From the NCBI GenBank assembly GCA_938029215.1, contig CALHFG010000022.1, positions 1 to 64,000 of the forward strand: a DNA stretch of 64,000 bases, written 5' to 3'. Below are positions 17,553-26,328 of this stretch, piece by piece (position 1 is the stretch's first letter; every line of letters starts with the position of its first letter). The translations under genes and the position numbers were made by a program. Under the pieces are notes generated by a model. That model did no database searches. It was not told the origin of the DNA and saw only the letters and a list, made by a program, of their open reading frames with translations. Origin of the DNA: an uncultured Acidimicrobiales bacterium. Its GTDB lineage: Bacteria > Actinomycetota > Acidimicrobiia > Acidimicrobiales > SZUA-35.

Positions 17553-19814
17553 CTAGGGCTGTTCGGCGGCTGTCTGAATGGCGGTCCATACCCGGTGCGG
17601 CGTGCACGGGAGATCCAGATGGCTTACCCCGTGCGGGGTGAGAGCGTCGAGAACTGCGTTATGGACGGCTGGAACTGCCCCGACGATGCCTGACTCTCCT
17701 ACGCCCTTGAAGCCCAGTGCATTCATACTGGTAGCGGTCTCGGCACTCACGAGTTCGAAGAGAGGGAGCTGATCGATTGTGCCAATTGCGTAGTCGGCGA
17801 AGTTTGCGGTAACCGGGTTGCCATCGGGGTCATACATCATCTGCTCCCCGAGTACTTGAGCGATCCCGTTGGCGATGCCGCCGTGGATCTGTCCCTCCAC
17901 AATCATGGGGTTCACTCGGACGCCAGCATCATCGACGGCAATCAGGCGTCGCACCACGACCATGCCGGTCTCGGTGTCGAGCTCGACTACTGCGACGTGG
18001 CAGCCTGATGGGAACGTGTTCCGGCCGAGTGTGTCGTAGAACTCGCCGCAGCTCAGCTCTCGAGCGGTGTCGCGGACTCCAAGCTGAGCCAGGTGAGCCC
18101 AGGACACCGACCGGGCGGGAGTGCCTATGACCATGAGTCCCGATCCATCAGGACTGGTAACGATGTCGGCCTCAGACGCTTCAAAGTGATCTGCGGCCAA
18201 CGCCTTTGCCCGGTCGAGGACCATCTGAGATGAGTTGTGCACGGCAAGCCCCGCAGTCTGGAGCGAACGTGAGCCCACGGCGCCGACTCCAGTGGGAATT
18301 TGATCGGTGTCGCCCTCGACTACTCGAATCGACTCGACGGGCATGCCGAGGACGTCGGAGGTGATCTGGGCCCAGGTGGTTGCATGGCCATGCCCCTGCG
18401 AGGTCGTCCCCGTGACAACGGTTGCCGTGCCGTCCGATTCGATGCGGACCGCGGCCTCTTCACCGCCACCGCCAACGGTCATCTGGTTGTACGAAGCAAT
18501 GCCGATCCCGAGCTCGATGGTGTCGCCCGCGGCGCGACGGGCTCGTTGTTCGGCCCGCAGTTCTTGATAACGCGCTTGTTCGAGACCTGCTGCGAGGTCG
18601 GCCGGGTAGTCGGCCTCGTCATAGGTGGCCCCCGATGCGGTGATGTACGGCATCTGGTCTGGTCGAATCAGGTTTCGAGCCCGAAGCTCGGCCGGGTCCA
18701 TCGAGATCTCCGCAGCAAACATGTCGATGGCGCGCTCGAGCGCAGCGATGATGCCCGCTCGTCCCGCACCCCGAAACGCGGAGGTCCCAGGGGTATTGGT
18801 GAGCGCGGCAACTGCGGCGAACTCTACATGGGGGATGTCGTAGCAGCCGGATGCGTGATGGATGCCGTAGCCTTCGCCGAGCATCACGCCGACCAGGGGA
18901 TATGCGCCACCGTCCTTGGCAAGCTCGACCCGGATTGCGCCCAAGGTGCCATCGCGAGCTCCGGCCAGTGTGATAGCGACCCGCTCGCCCCGACCTTGGG
19001 TGGCGGCCAGAAAATACTCGGAACGAGTGCCGTTCCAACGAACCGGGTGACCGGTCAGTTTGGCTGCGATCGGGACCACGTACTCTTCGGCGGTGCGGCT
19101 TACCTTGCCTCCAAACCCGCCGCCGACCTCTGGGGCGACCACATGGATTGCACCTGCCTCCATCGACAGCATTTGGGCCAAGGTGTCGCGAAACCCGTGC
19201 GGCCGTTGTGTTGCAGCCCACACATACAGCTCGTCGTCCTGCCAGGAGGCGGCGACCGAAAGCGCCTCGATCGGTGCCGGTGACTGTCGAGGATTCCACG
19301 ATCGCAGGGTGATGGTGACTTCTTGACGATCGAACGCAGCCGAATCGTGATGGGACCCCACGCTGACCTGATCGAGGGGCGACGCGGCAAGGGCTTCCTC
19401 GATGTCTATCACCGGCTCGAGTGGCTCGTATTCGACTGTGACCCGTTCGGCCGCATCCGCGGCTAGTGCAGCCGTTTCCGCCAAGACCGCAGCGACCGCC
19501 TGACCTGCAAACCGGACGGTGGAAGTGGCCAGCAGCGGGGGAGCGAACGAGTCGGGGAGTGACGATGCCAGATGGAGAGGTTCGACATGTACAAGGTCGT
19601 GACCGGTGAGAACTGAATGAACGCCTTCGGCCGTTTCGGCGTCTTCGGTGTCTATCGAGATGATTTCCGCATGGGCAAAAGGAGAGCGGACAAAGTGGAC
19701 CGAGAGTGCGCCACGCAGCCTGGTGTCCTGAACATCGGCCGTGTAGCGAGCCGAGCCGGTGAGAAACGCCACGTCTTCGCCGCGTAGTATCGGCTGGCCT
19801 GTTCGCTGGCTCAC
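17553..19814 (-). CDS. Xanthine dehydrogenase/CoxL-family molybdopterin-binding subunit
   Basis: This 753-residue protein is the large catalytic subunit of a molybdenum hydroxylase. It shows GGGFGGK (231-237) for cofactor binding, an active-site loop AFRGAGR (346-352), and the catalytic glutamate in GVGESG (Glu707). The loop matches the AYxGAGR pattern of form II CoxL-like enzymes, not the AYxCSFR loop of true aerobic CO dehydrogenase, so the substrate is probably an aldehyde or N-heterocycle. The FAD (CoxM) and 2Fe-2S (CoxS) partner genes are absent from the window. The GTG start overlaps the stop of the upstream oxygenase by four bases, so the two are translationally coupled. Confidence 0.9.
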   Translation of the reverse strand: MSQRTGQPILRGEDVAFLTGSARYTADVQDTRLRGALSVHFVRSPFAHAEIISIDTEDAETAEGVHSVLTGHDLVHVEPLHLASSLPDSFAPPLLATSTVRFAGQAVAAVLAETAALAADAAERVTVEYEPLEPVIDIEEALAASPLDQVSVGSHHDSAAFDRQEVTITLRSWNPRQSPAPIEALSVAASWQDDELYVWAATQRPHGFRDTLAQMLSMEAGAIHVVAPEVGGGFGGKVSRTAEEYVVPIAAKLTGHPVRWNGTRSEYFLAATQGRGERVAITLAGARDGTLGAIRVELAKDGGAYPLVGVMLGEGYGIHHASGCYDIPHVEFAAVAALTNTPGTSAFRGAGRAGIIAALERAIDMFAAEISMDPAELRARNLIRPDQMPYITASGATYDEADYPADLAAGLEQARYQELRAEQRARRAAGDTIELGIGIASYNQMTVGGGGEEAAVRIESDGTATVVTGTTSQGHGHATTWAQITSDVLGMPVESIRVVEGDTDQIPTGVGAVGSRSLQTAGLAVHNSSQMVLDRAKALAADHFEASEADIVTSPDGSGLMVIGTPARSVSWAHLAQLGVRDTARELSCGEFYDTLGRNTFPSGCHVAVVELDTETGMVVVRRLIAVDDAGVRVNPMIVEGQIHGGIANGIAQVLGEQMMYDPDGNPVTANFADYAIGTIDQLPLFELVSAETATSMNALGFKGVGESGIVGAVPAVHNAVLDALTPHGVSHLDLPCTPHRVWTAIQTAAEQP

Positions 19815-20821
19815 CGGGGTGTGGCAACGACGTCGGAGTAGTGGCGGGCGGCCACGTCTGGATGCGACCGCAGTCGGACCTTGAGGTTGTTCTCGCCGAA
19901 GACGGTATGGATAGTTTCGCCTTTCAGATCGACGAGGTCGGGAGAGGCCAAGGTCGCGAGGTGAGGTGGGAGTTCGATCGGCTCGAACACCGATTCAAAG
20001 GCGGGGTTGAAGAAGAACGCCATCGATAGTCGATCGCGGTCTCCGGATGGGGCGACCACACGGTGCGGCGTTGCTTTCAAGTAGCCATTGGTGGCGGCCT
20101 GCATCATTGCTCCCAAGTTCATAACGTACGCTCCCTCCAAGGGTTCGACCATGACCATCTTGGAACCGAGCTCTACCTGAAGACCCGGCTCACCTTGCTG
20201 CAAAATGAACGTGAGGAGGCCACTGTCGTGGTGCCGGCCGACGCCCTGGTCGGTCGGGCGGTCACCGGCCGGGTATCGAATGATCTTGGCGTGCAGGTCT
20301 GCGGGGTCAAAGAACCGATCGAACACGTCGATCGGTTGCCCCAGACCGACACCGAGCGCCCGAACGCACTGCAACCCAAGCACGTTCATGTGGTCCATCC
20401 ATAGCAGGGCAGTCGGTGCCATATGGGGAAGCTCGATGGGCCATTGGTTGGGCCCACGAAGCCGAAGGTATGCCGGCCCCTGATAGCCCGGCTCGGGAGC
20501 TTGTTGCTCGGGGCCGAGGTCAAGCTGGTCCCGCCAGTCCTGGCCCCCGGCGGTGTTTTCGTCACCGAGGAGCGTGTAACCACGGAACGCAGCGGAGTTC
20601 GCGATCGCCAGCCGCGTCCGAGCTGACTGGGGAAGGGCGAAGAATTCGCGAGCCACCTCGAAAAGGCTGTGTTCGAGGTTGGGGTCTATCCCATGCCCGA
20701 CGATGTGAGCGAACCCAACATCGTGGCACACCTGGGTGAGTTCGTGAGAGAAGTCCTGGCCACCGTCGGAGGTTGGATCGTCGATAAAGGGGGCGATGTC
20801 GAGCACGGGCAGCGAGGACAT
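19811..20821 (-). CDS. 2-oxoglutarate/Fe(II)-dependent oxygenase (isopenicillin-N-synthase-like)
   Basis: This 336-residue soluble enzyme has the family layout: a DIOX_N-type N-terminal part (VGHGIDP near 41-47) and a jelly-roll core. The iron ligands His197 and Asp199 (RHHDSG) and distal His253 (TPHRV) are present, with the co-substrate-binding RLS at 264-266. It probably hydroxylates or desaturates a small molecule. It is coupled to the molybdenum hydroxylase by a GTGA overlap, suggesting successive oxidation of one substrate (inference). Its ATG lies 37 bases from the divergent selO start, so the two promoters must overlap. Confidence 0.88.
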   Translation of the reverse strand: MSSLPVLDIAPFIDDPTSDGGQDFSHELTQVCHDVGFAHIVGHGIDPNLEHSLFEVAREFFALPQSARTRLAIANSAAFRGYTLLGDENTAGGQDWRDQLDLGPEQQAPEPGYQGPAYLRLRGPNQWPIELPHMAPTALLWMDHMNVLGLQCVRALGVGLGQPIDVFDRFFDPADLHAKIIRYPAGDRPTDQGVGRHHDSGLLTFILQQGEPGLQVELGSKMVMVEPLEGAYVMNLGAMMQAATNGYLKATPHRVVAPSGDRDRLSMAFFFNPAFESVFEPIELPPHLATLASPDLVDLKGETIHTVFGENNLKVRLRSHPDVAARHYSDVVATPR

Positions 20822-20858
20822 GCTGCCAGCCTATTGGGATGAGCGTAGGCTGATCCCC

Positions 20859-22430
20859 ATGACCGACCTGGCCCTCCCATGGGACAACACGTTCACCGCG
20901 GAACTTCCCGCCGACCCGATCGAGGGCCCATCGCTACGGCAGGTGACTGCCGCGGCGTTCAGCCGGGTGGCCCCAACCGGAGTCGCGGCGCCAGAAATGA
21001 TCGCGTGGGCGCCGGAAGTGGCGAAGCTACTCGGCATCTCGACCCAACAGATGGAAACACCCGAGATGTTGGAGGCGCTTGCGGGCAATCGAGAACTTCC
21101 GGGGATGGAAACTTTTGCCATGAACTACGGCGGTCATCAGTTCGGAAACTGGGCTGGGCAACTTGGCGACGGTCGTGCGATCGCCCTGGGCGAGCTCCTA
21201 ACCCCAGACGGATCGCATCAAATGCTGCAACTCAAAGGCGCGGGTCCGACACCGTACAGTCGCCGAGCAGACGGTCGTGCTGTACTTCGGTCGAGCGTCC
21301 GCGAATACCTTTGTAGTGAGGCGATGCATTTCCTTGGTGTGGCAACCACCCGAGCCCTCAGTCTTGTCCGGACCGGTGATGACGTTGTGCGAGACATGTT
21401 TTACGACGGCAATTCTGCACCTGAGCCGGGTGCAATTGTGTGTCGAGTAGCGCCCTCGTTCATTCGATTTGGAACCTTTGAGCTACCGGCCTCCCGCGGC
21501 GATCACGACACGTTGAGGGCTTTGGCCGATTACACGATTCGCCATCACTTCGCCGATCTTCCCGACGCTTCCGCACCGACGGTCGAGACCTACCTGGCCT
21601 GGTTCGACCGAATCTGCCAGACGACCGCCCAGCTGATGATCGATTGGATGCGAGTTGGCTTTGTGCATGGCGTGATGAACACCGACAACCTTTCGGTCCA
21701 CGGAGTGACGATCGACTACGGGCCCTACGGATGGCTTGAGGACTTCGATCCCGGTTGGACCCCCAACACGACCGACGCCCACATGAAGCGTTATCAGTAC
21801 GGCAATCAGCCCGGCATCGCGCAGTGGAATCTGGTTCGGCTGGCCAACGCCATCTACCCGCTGATCGAAGACGTCGCCCCATTGCAAGCCACATTGGATC
21901 GCTTCGCCGACGCGTTCACCGACGGCAACCGACAGGCATGGGGCCAGAAACTCGGATTCTCCGACGCATCGACAGACGACGACGAGCTGTTCGAGTCGCT
22001 CGGTCAGCTCCTCATGGCGGCCGAGACTGACATGCCGATCTTCTACCGTCGGCTCAGCCAAGTTGACCTAGGCTCCCTGGGCGAGACGATCCCGGCACCA
22101 CTGCTCGATGCCTATTACCAGCCCGACCAGGTCACTCCAGATCTTGCGGGAAAGGTGCTTGGGTGGCTTCGCCAGTGGGCCCAACGCGTCGATGGTTCTC
22201 CCGACGTAGAGCTCATGGACTCAGTGAATCCGAAGTATGTGTTACGTAACTACATCGCCCAGATCGTGATTGACGCAGCTACCGAGGGGGACTACTCGGT
22301 CCTGGCTGAGGTTCACAATGTGCTGCGCGACCCCTACGGCGAGCAGCCGGGAAACGAGCGGTGGGCCGAGAGACGTCCCGAATGGGCGAGAAGTCGACCC
22401 GGCTGCTCGATGCTGAGTTGTAGCAGTTAG
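20859..22430 (+). CDS. selO: Protein adenylyltransferase SelO (YdiU family), Cys form
   Basis: SelO is a pseudokinase-fold enzyme that transfers AMP to Ser, Thr or Tyr residues of proteins. The ATG at 20859 gives 523 residues beginning MTDLALPWDNTF, where the WDNTF element matches the family N-terminus. An upstream in-frame codon at 20796 would overlap the divergent gene. Visible family motifs include NYGGHQFGNWAGQLGDGRA, LQLKGAGPTPYSR, GFVHGVMNTDNLS and TIDYGPYGWLEDFDP. The last residues are SCSS: the cysteine occupies the position held by selenocysteine in animal SelO. There is no upstream partner gene on this strand. Confidence 0.95.
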   Translation: MTDLALPWDNTFTAELPADPIEGPSLRQVTAAAFSRVAPTGVAAPEMIAWAPEVAKLLGISTQQMETPEMLEALAGNRELPGMETFAMNYGGHQFGNWAGQLGDGRAIALGELLTPDGSHQMLQLKGAGPTPYSRRADGRAVLRSSVREYLCSEAMHFLGVATTRALSLVRTGDDVVRDMFYDGNSAPEPGAIVCRVAPSFIRFGTFELPASRGDHDTLRALADYTIRHHFADLPDASAPTVETYLAWFDRICQTTAQLMIDWMRVGFVHGVMNTDNLSVHGVTIDYGPYGWLEDFDPGWTPNTTDAHMKRYQYGNQPGIAQWNLVRLANAIYPLIEDVAPLQATLDRFADAFTDGNRQAWGQKLGFSDASTDDDELFESLGQLLMAAETDMPIFYRRLSQVDLGSLGETIPAPLLDAYYQPDQVTPDLAGKVLGWLRQWAQRVDGSPDVELMDSVNPKYVLRNYIAQIVIDAATEGDYSVLAEVHNVLRDPYGEQPGNERWAERRPEWARSRPGCSMLSCSS

Positions 22431-22455
22431 CACCGCTCTGCTACATCGTCTCAAC

Positions 22456-22492
22456 GGGGTCAGACCCCTTCCGACCCGAAGGGGTCTGTCCC
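22456..22492. terminator. Hairpin between convergent selO and SEC-C genes
   Basis: The left arm 22456-22471 pairs with 22478-22492 around a six-base loop (CGACCC), with one mismatch in the stem. The left arm also contains a nested palindrome, GGGGTCAGACCCC. There is no T tract, but its position between two stop codons suggests a bidirectional terminator. Confidence 0.6.
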
Positions 22493-22518
22493 ATTCATTG
22501 ACATCGCGGGTCAACGTT

Positions 22519-23049
22519 TCAGCCGTGACAGGTCTTGTATTTCTTTCCGGACCCGCAGTGGCAGGGATCGTTACGACCCGGTGTGTCTGGAACGCCTGCG
22601 TTCTCGGCGATTGCTGTGCGCACCGACGCAGCTCGAATGGGATCTCGGTGGCCGGTGAGAGCGGCTTCTACCCACTCGGGTGAGCCCGGTTCAGCACCGT
22701 TCATCTTCTCCGCCACCGTGGGTGCTGGAACGAGAAACACCGCCGCGCTCGAGGTCGAGCGAACCTGGTGTTTCCATGCGTCACTGAGTTCGGGCAAATC
22801 GGCTTTGAGAACGCCCTCGCCCAAAGGGTCGAGCAACACAACATCGTTCTTTCGGACCTCGCAGACCCAGCCGAGGGCGTGGCCAAGCTGACTATCGGCC
22901 ATTCGGTGAGCCGAGCTGGTTGGCCAATCGCCGGGATGCACACCGTCGTCGGCGATGAATACCAACGCGGCGTACGGGCTGACCATTTCGCGGACGAAGG
23001 CTCCGCACGTGGCTGTCTTTCCGCTGCCGGCGGGTCGGATGTTCTGCAT
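22519..23049 (-). CDS. SEC-C motif protein of unknown function
   Basis: This 176-residue protein ends in a classic SEC-C zinc-binding motif, NDPCHCGSGKKYKTCHG, like that of SecA C-termini. The rest has no family I recognise. An early GSGKT-like stretch (residues 8-11) is too short and isolated to be a Walker A in a P-loop fold. SEC-C domains mediate protein or ribosome contacts. It lies 47 bases downstream of the GH65 gene on the same strand and could be read through from it, but a functional link is not evident. Confidence 0.75.
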   Translation of the reverse strand: MQNIRPAGSGKTATCGAFVREMVSPYAALVFIADDGVHPGDWPTSSAHRMADSQLGHALGWVCEVRKNDVVLLDPLGEGVLKADLPELSDAWKHQVRSTSSAAVFLVPAPTVAEKMNGAEPGSPEWVEAALTGHRDPIRAASVRTAIAENAGVPDTPGRNDPCHCGSGKKYKTCHG

Positions 23050-23096
23050 GCCGTTTAGTCTATGCGGCTGCCGCGTTTGGTCGAGGGAGGAACCCG

Positions 23097-25472
23097 CTAG
23101 ACAGGAAACGACTGCGGTGTGCTCTCTGTGACTTCGCGAGTGTCGTCATCGATAACGACCGTCACGGGGTCACCCTCGACCGAAATCGTGGTCTCCTGGT
23201 GGGTCATCGCTACCTGGATCCGTGTGCCGTTCCGGAAGAGAAGGAACGTGAGCCCCGTCCAGGCAGTCGGCAGCCGCGGAGCGAACCGAATGGGGGAGTC
23301 TCCGTTGTCCGCGCCCGAATCATAGAAGCCACCAAATCCATAGACCGCCCCAGCCCAAGCTCCGCCGGCGTTGGCGATGTGAACGCCATCGGATGCGTTT
23401 CGGTGGGTGTCGGCGAGATCGACGAACAGCGACTCTCGGTAATAGTTGAGCGCCAGGTCGAGGTGGCCGACTTCGGCCGCCATGATCGACTGCACGCAGG
23501 CAGATAATGAACTGTCGCCGGTTGTGATCGGATCGTAGTAGTCGAAATTGCGACGCTTCTGTTCGAGCGTGAATTGACTGCCTCGAAGGAAGTTGGCCAA
23601 CACAACATCGGCCTGCTTGAGCACCTGGTATCGATAGATCACCAGTGGATGGAAGTTGAGAAGCAGCGGATACTTGTCGTCGGGAACGCCCTCGAAGTCC
23701 CAGGGTTCAAGCGAAAGGAAGGCGTCATCCTGAGGGTTGATACCCAGCTCTTCGTCATAGAGCACGAACATCGCGTCGGCTGCTCGCTCGAACTCGTCGA
23801 GTTCGTGTTCTTCGAGACCAATTTTCCTGGCGAGCGATTCGTATGCCTCGGGCATGCGCGTCATAAGCTCTCGGCACACGCCCGCAGCGAATCGAAGGTT
23901 GAAGCGCGCCATGACGTTGGTGTAGGTGTTGTCGTTCTTAACGGCGGTGTATTCGTCGGGACCCGTGACACCGTGGATATGGAACAGACCATCGCTGCCG
24001 TAGAAGCCAAGGTCGGCCCACAGCCGGGCGGTCTCGGCCAGTATCTCGGCCCCCTCGTCGCCCAAGAAGTCCCAGTCGCCCGTCGCATCGACATAGCGTT
24101 TAATCGCAAACGCAACGGCAGAGTTGATGTGATACTGAGCGGTGCCAGCCGCATAGTAGGCCGAGGCTTCTTCGCCGTTGATGGTTCGCCACGGGTACAA
24201 CGCTCCCTGCTGGCTCAGCATTACAGCGCGGCGCCGAGCGGCGTCGAGCATCTGCCAGCGAAATCGAAGCAACTTCCGAGCGGTTTCCGGCTGGGTATAG
24301 GCGAGGAACGGGATGACGTATACCTCGGTGTCCCAGAAGTAGTGGCCCTCGTACCCGTCGGCAGTCACGCCTTTTGCAGCTATGCCCTGCTCCTGGGTGC
24401 GGGCTGACGCCTGTGCCAATTGGAACAGATTCCAACGAATCGCTTGTTGTGCCGCTGCGTCGCCATCGATTTGAACATCACTGAAGCGCCAGAACTCGGT
24501 GAGCCATTGCTCTTGTTCTGTTTCCAGCGCCGCGGTGCCGTTCATAGCGGCTCGTTGCAGCGTTCGTTGGCAACGATCGGCGAGTTCGGTCGCGGGCACA
24601 CCCGTGGAACTGTGGTAACTCACAAACTTTTCAATGCGAATCGTTTTCCCGACCTCGCCTTCGATGGTGAAAACGGTTTTGGCCTGTTGTTCCTCCACCA
24701 CGGTGTCGACGTATCGATCGCAATCGGTGTCGAGAATGTGTCGATAGCCCGCAGCGACGGTCATCCGACTGTTGGTACAGCGGTAGCCGAGAACGACGTC
24801 GTCGGCATCACGCCGTTGGACCCGGGGCTGCAGCACCTGGTGATCGAACTTGCGAGCTTTGCGAGGATCCTGTCCTTCGCCCAGCGCCGCAGCTTCCACC
24901 TGATACTCGTCTTGCCCATCCTGCCGGTTCATCAACTGGCTGGAGATGACCACCGGAGCCGAGTCATCTAGAAGGGTCACCTCGAAGGTAAGGACAGCGA
25001 GGTGGCGATGTTCAAAGCTCACCATTCGCTCGCTCTTCACATGAACACGCTTGCCAGCAGGGGTGCGCCAGATCAGATCGCGAGTCAGCTTTCCGGTGCG
25101 AAAGTCCACGGTGCGTTCATAGGTTTGTAAATCGGCGTTCGAGAGCAGCAAGGGCTCATCGTCGACGTACAACTTGATCAGCTTGGCGTCCGGCACGTTC
25201 ACGATGGTCTGGCCGACCTCGGCGAAACCGTAGGCGGATTCGGCATGGGAGATTGGCCACGTCTCGTGGAACCCGTTGAGAACGGTGGCGTGACTATGGG
25301 CCTGCCGACCTTCTTCGGGGTTGGCTCGCATTCCTATGAATCCGTTGCCGAGGGCAAAAAGGGTCTCGGTCAGTCCGAGGTCTTTGGTGCTGTACTCGCG
25401 TTCCACTAGCTTCCATGGATCTACGGGAAACCGGTGTTGGGGCAGTTCCTGAGGTGCTTGTTCAGCCTTCAT
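23097..25472 (-). CDS. Glycoside hydrolase family 65 disaccharide phosphorylase
   Basis: This 791-residue protein has the GH65 order: an N-terminal beta-sandwich, a linker, a catalytic (alpha/alpha)6 barrel and a small C-terminal beta-domain. The catalytic acid is Glu507 in GVTGPDE, followed by the conserved YTAVKNDNTYTN. GYEGHYFWDTE near 374-383 is also diagnostic. Such enzymes phosphorolyse alpha-glucosides (maltose, trehalose, kojibiose, nigerose) to beta-glucose 1-phosphate. The beta-phosphoglucomutase-like gene immediately upstream, with an ATGA overlap, supports phosphorolysis over hydrolysis. The exact sugar cannot be read from sequence. No sugar transporter is adjacent. Confidence 0.92.
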   Translation of the reverse strand: MKAEQAPQELPQHRFPVDPWKLVEREYSTKDLGLTETLFALGNGFIGMRANPEEGRQAHSHATVLNGFHETWPISHAESAYGFAEVGQTIVNVPDAKLIKLYVDDEPLLLSNADLQTYERTVDFRTGKLTRDLIWRTPAGKRVHVKSERMVSFEHRHLAVLTFEVTLLDDSAPVVISSQLMNRQDGQDEYQVEAAALGEGQDPRKARKFDHQVLQPRVQRRDADDVVLGYRCTNSRMTVAAGYRHILDTDCDRYVDTVVEEQQAKTVFTIEGEVGKTIRIEKFVSYHSSTGVPATELADRCQRTLQRAAMNGTAALETEQEQWLTEFWRFSDVQIDGDAAAQQAIRWNLFQLAQASARTQEQGIAAKGVTADGYEGHYFWDTEVYVIPFLAYTQPETARKLLRFRWQMLDAARRRAVMLSQQGALYPWRTINGEEASAYYAAGTAQYHINSAVAFAIKRYVDATGDWDFLGDEGAEILAETARLWADLGFYGSDGLFHIHGVTGPDEYTAVKNDNTYTNVMARFNLRFAAGVCRELMTRMPEAYESLARKIGLEEHELDEFERAADAMFVLYDEELGINPQDDAFLSLEPWDFEGVPDDKYPLLLNFHPLVIYRYQVLKQADVVLANFLRGSQFTLEQKRRNFDYYDPITTGDSSLSACVQSIMAAEVGHLDLALNYYRESLFVDLADTHRNASDGVHIANAGGAWAGAVYGFGGFYDSGADNGDSPIRFAPRLPTAWTGLTFLLFRNGTRIQVAMTHQETTISVEGDPVTVVIDDDTREVTESTPQSFPV

Positions 25473-26248
25473 GAATCTCTATCGGCAGCTTGGGTCACGA
25501 CGTTCACAAGTTCGCCCAGATCGTCGACGACAACGTGTGCGCCGTGGTCGATCAGCGATTGAGCTCCGGTGCCACGGTTGACCCCGATGACCAGCCCAAA
25601 GTTGCCAGCTCGGCCGGCGGCGACGCCCGACACGGCATCTTCAAAAACAACGGTCCGGGCAGGGTCGACGCCCAGTTGGCTGGCGCCCAGCAGAAACGCA
25701 TCTGGAGCGGGCTTTCCGGGCAGGCCCCGTTCAGCGGAGACCACGCCATCAACGATCACCTGGAAGCGCCCGCCGTACCCGGCGCCGGCTAGTACGGGTA
25801 CCGCATTCTTGGAGGAAGAGACGATGCCCTGCGCGACCTCAAGGGAATCAAGGGCATTGAGGAGTTGATCCGAACCGGGGTACGGCTCGATTCCGTCCCG
25901 TTCGATGATCTTGTTGAACTCGCTGTTCTTTCGATTTCCAAGAGCGCAGACGGTGGACGGGCCCGGTTCGTCGCTGGGGTCTCCATCGGGAAGCGTTATG
26001 CCTCGGCTACTGAGGAAGGATCGCACGCCGTCGTAGCGAGGTTTTCCATCGACATATTCGTGGTAGTGCGCAACGGTGAAGTCGCTTCGGTCCTCAACAC
26101 CGTTGCCATGCTCGGTGAGGTACCAGTTGAACAGTGAAGCCCATGCCTGTTCGTGCACGATGGCGGTTGGGGTGACTACGCCGTCGAGGTCAAAAAGCAC
26201 GCCGTCGATTGAGGTCCAGAAGTGCGCGTCGAACGGGTTGCCAAGCAT
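25469..26248 (-). CDS. HAD-family beta-phosphoglucomutase
   Basis: This 259-residue enzyme has the HAD nucleophile motif DLDGVVT (Asp20, Asp22), the motif II serine in GIVSSSKN, a lysine in GLPGKPAPD, and the acidic motif VFEDAVSG. This is the beta-PGM subfamily, which converts beta-glucose 1-phosphate to glucose 6-phosphate. Its stop overlaps the GH65 start by four bases (ATGA), so the two form a coupled phosphorolytic module that feeds glycolysis. The sequence between the nucleophile and motif II is longer than in short beta-PGMs, as in actinobacterial forms found next to GH65. Confidence 0.9.
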   Translation of the reverse strand: MLGNPFDAHFWTSIDGVLFDLDGVVTPTAIVHEQAWASLFNWYLTEHGNGVEDRSDFTVAHYHEYVDGKPRYDGVRSFLSSRGITLPDGDPSDEPGPSTVCALGNRKNSEFNKIIERDGIEPYPGSDQLLNALDSLEVAQGIVSSSKNAVPVLAGAGYGGRFQVIVDGVVSAERGLPGKPAPDAFLLGASQLGVDPARTVVFEDAVSGVAAGRAGNFGLVIGVNRGTGAQSLIDHGAHVVVDDLGELVNVVTQAADRDS

Positions 26249-26328
26249 GTGGAGAGGGTAATCCTAAACGGCGATGCTCCTGCTCAATTGGTGGTGGGCC
26301 AGCTGAGGATCCGGGTTTGAGGAAACTG

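Noticed and set aside
17553-19814. Aerobic CO dehydrogenase large subunit
   Set aside because: The active-site loop is AFRGAGR without the cysteine of form I CoxL, and CoxM and CoxS are missing.
22519-23049. P-loop ATPase based on an early GSGKT
   Set aside because: There is no Walker B and the loop lacks the normal beta-strand context near the N-terminus. Only the SEC-C end is supported.
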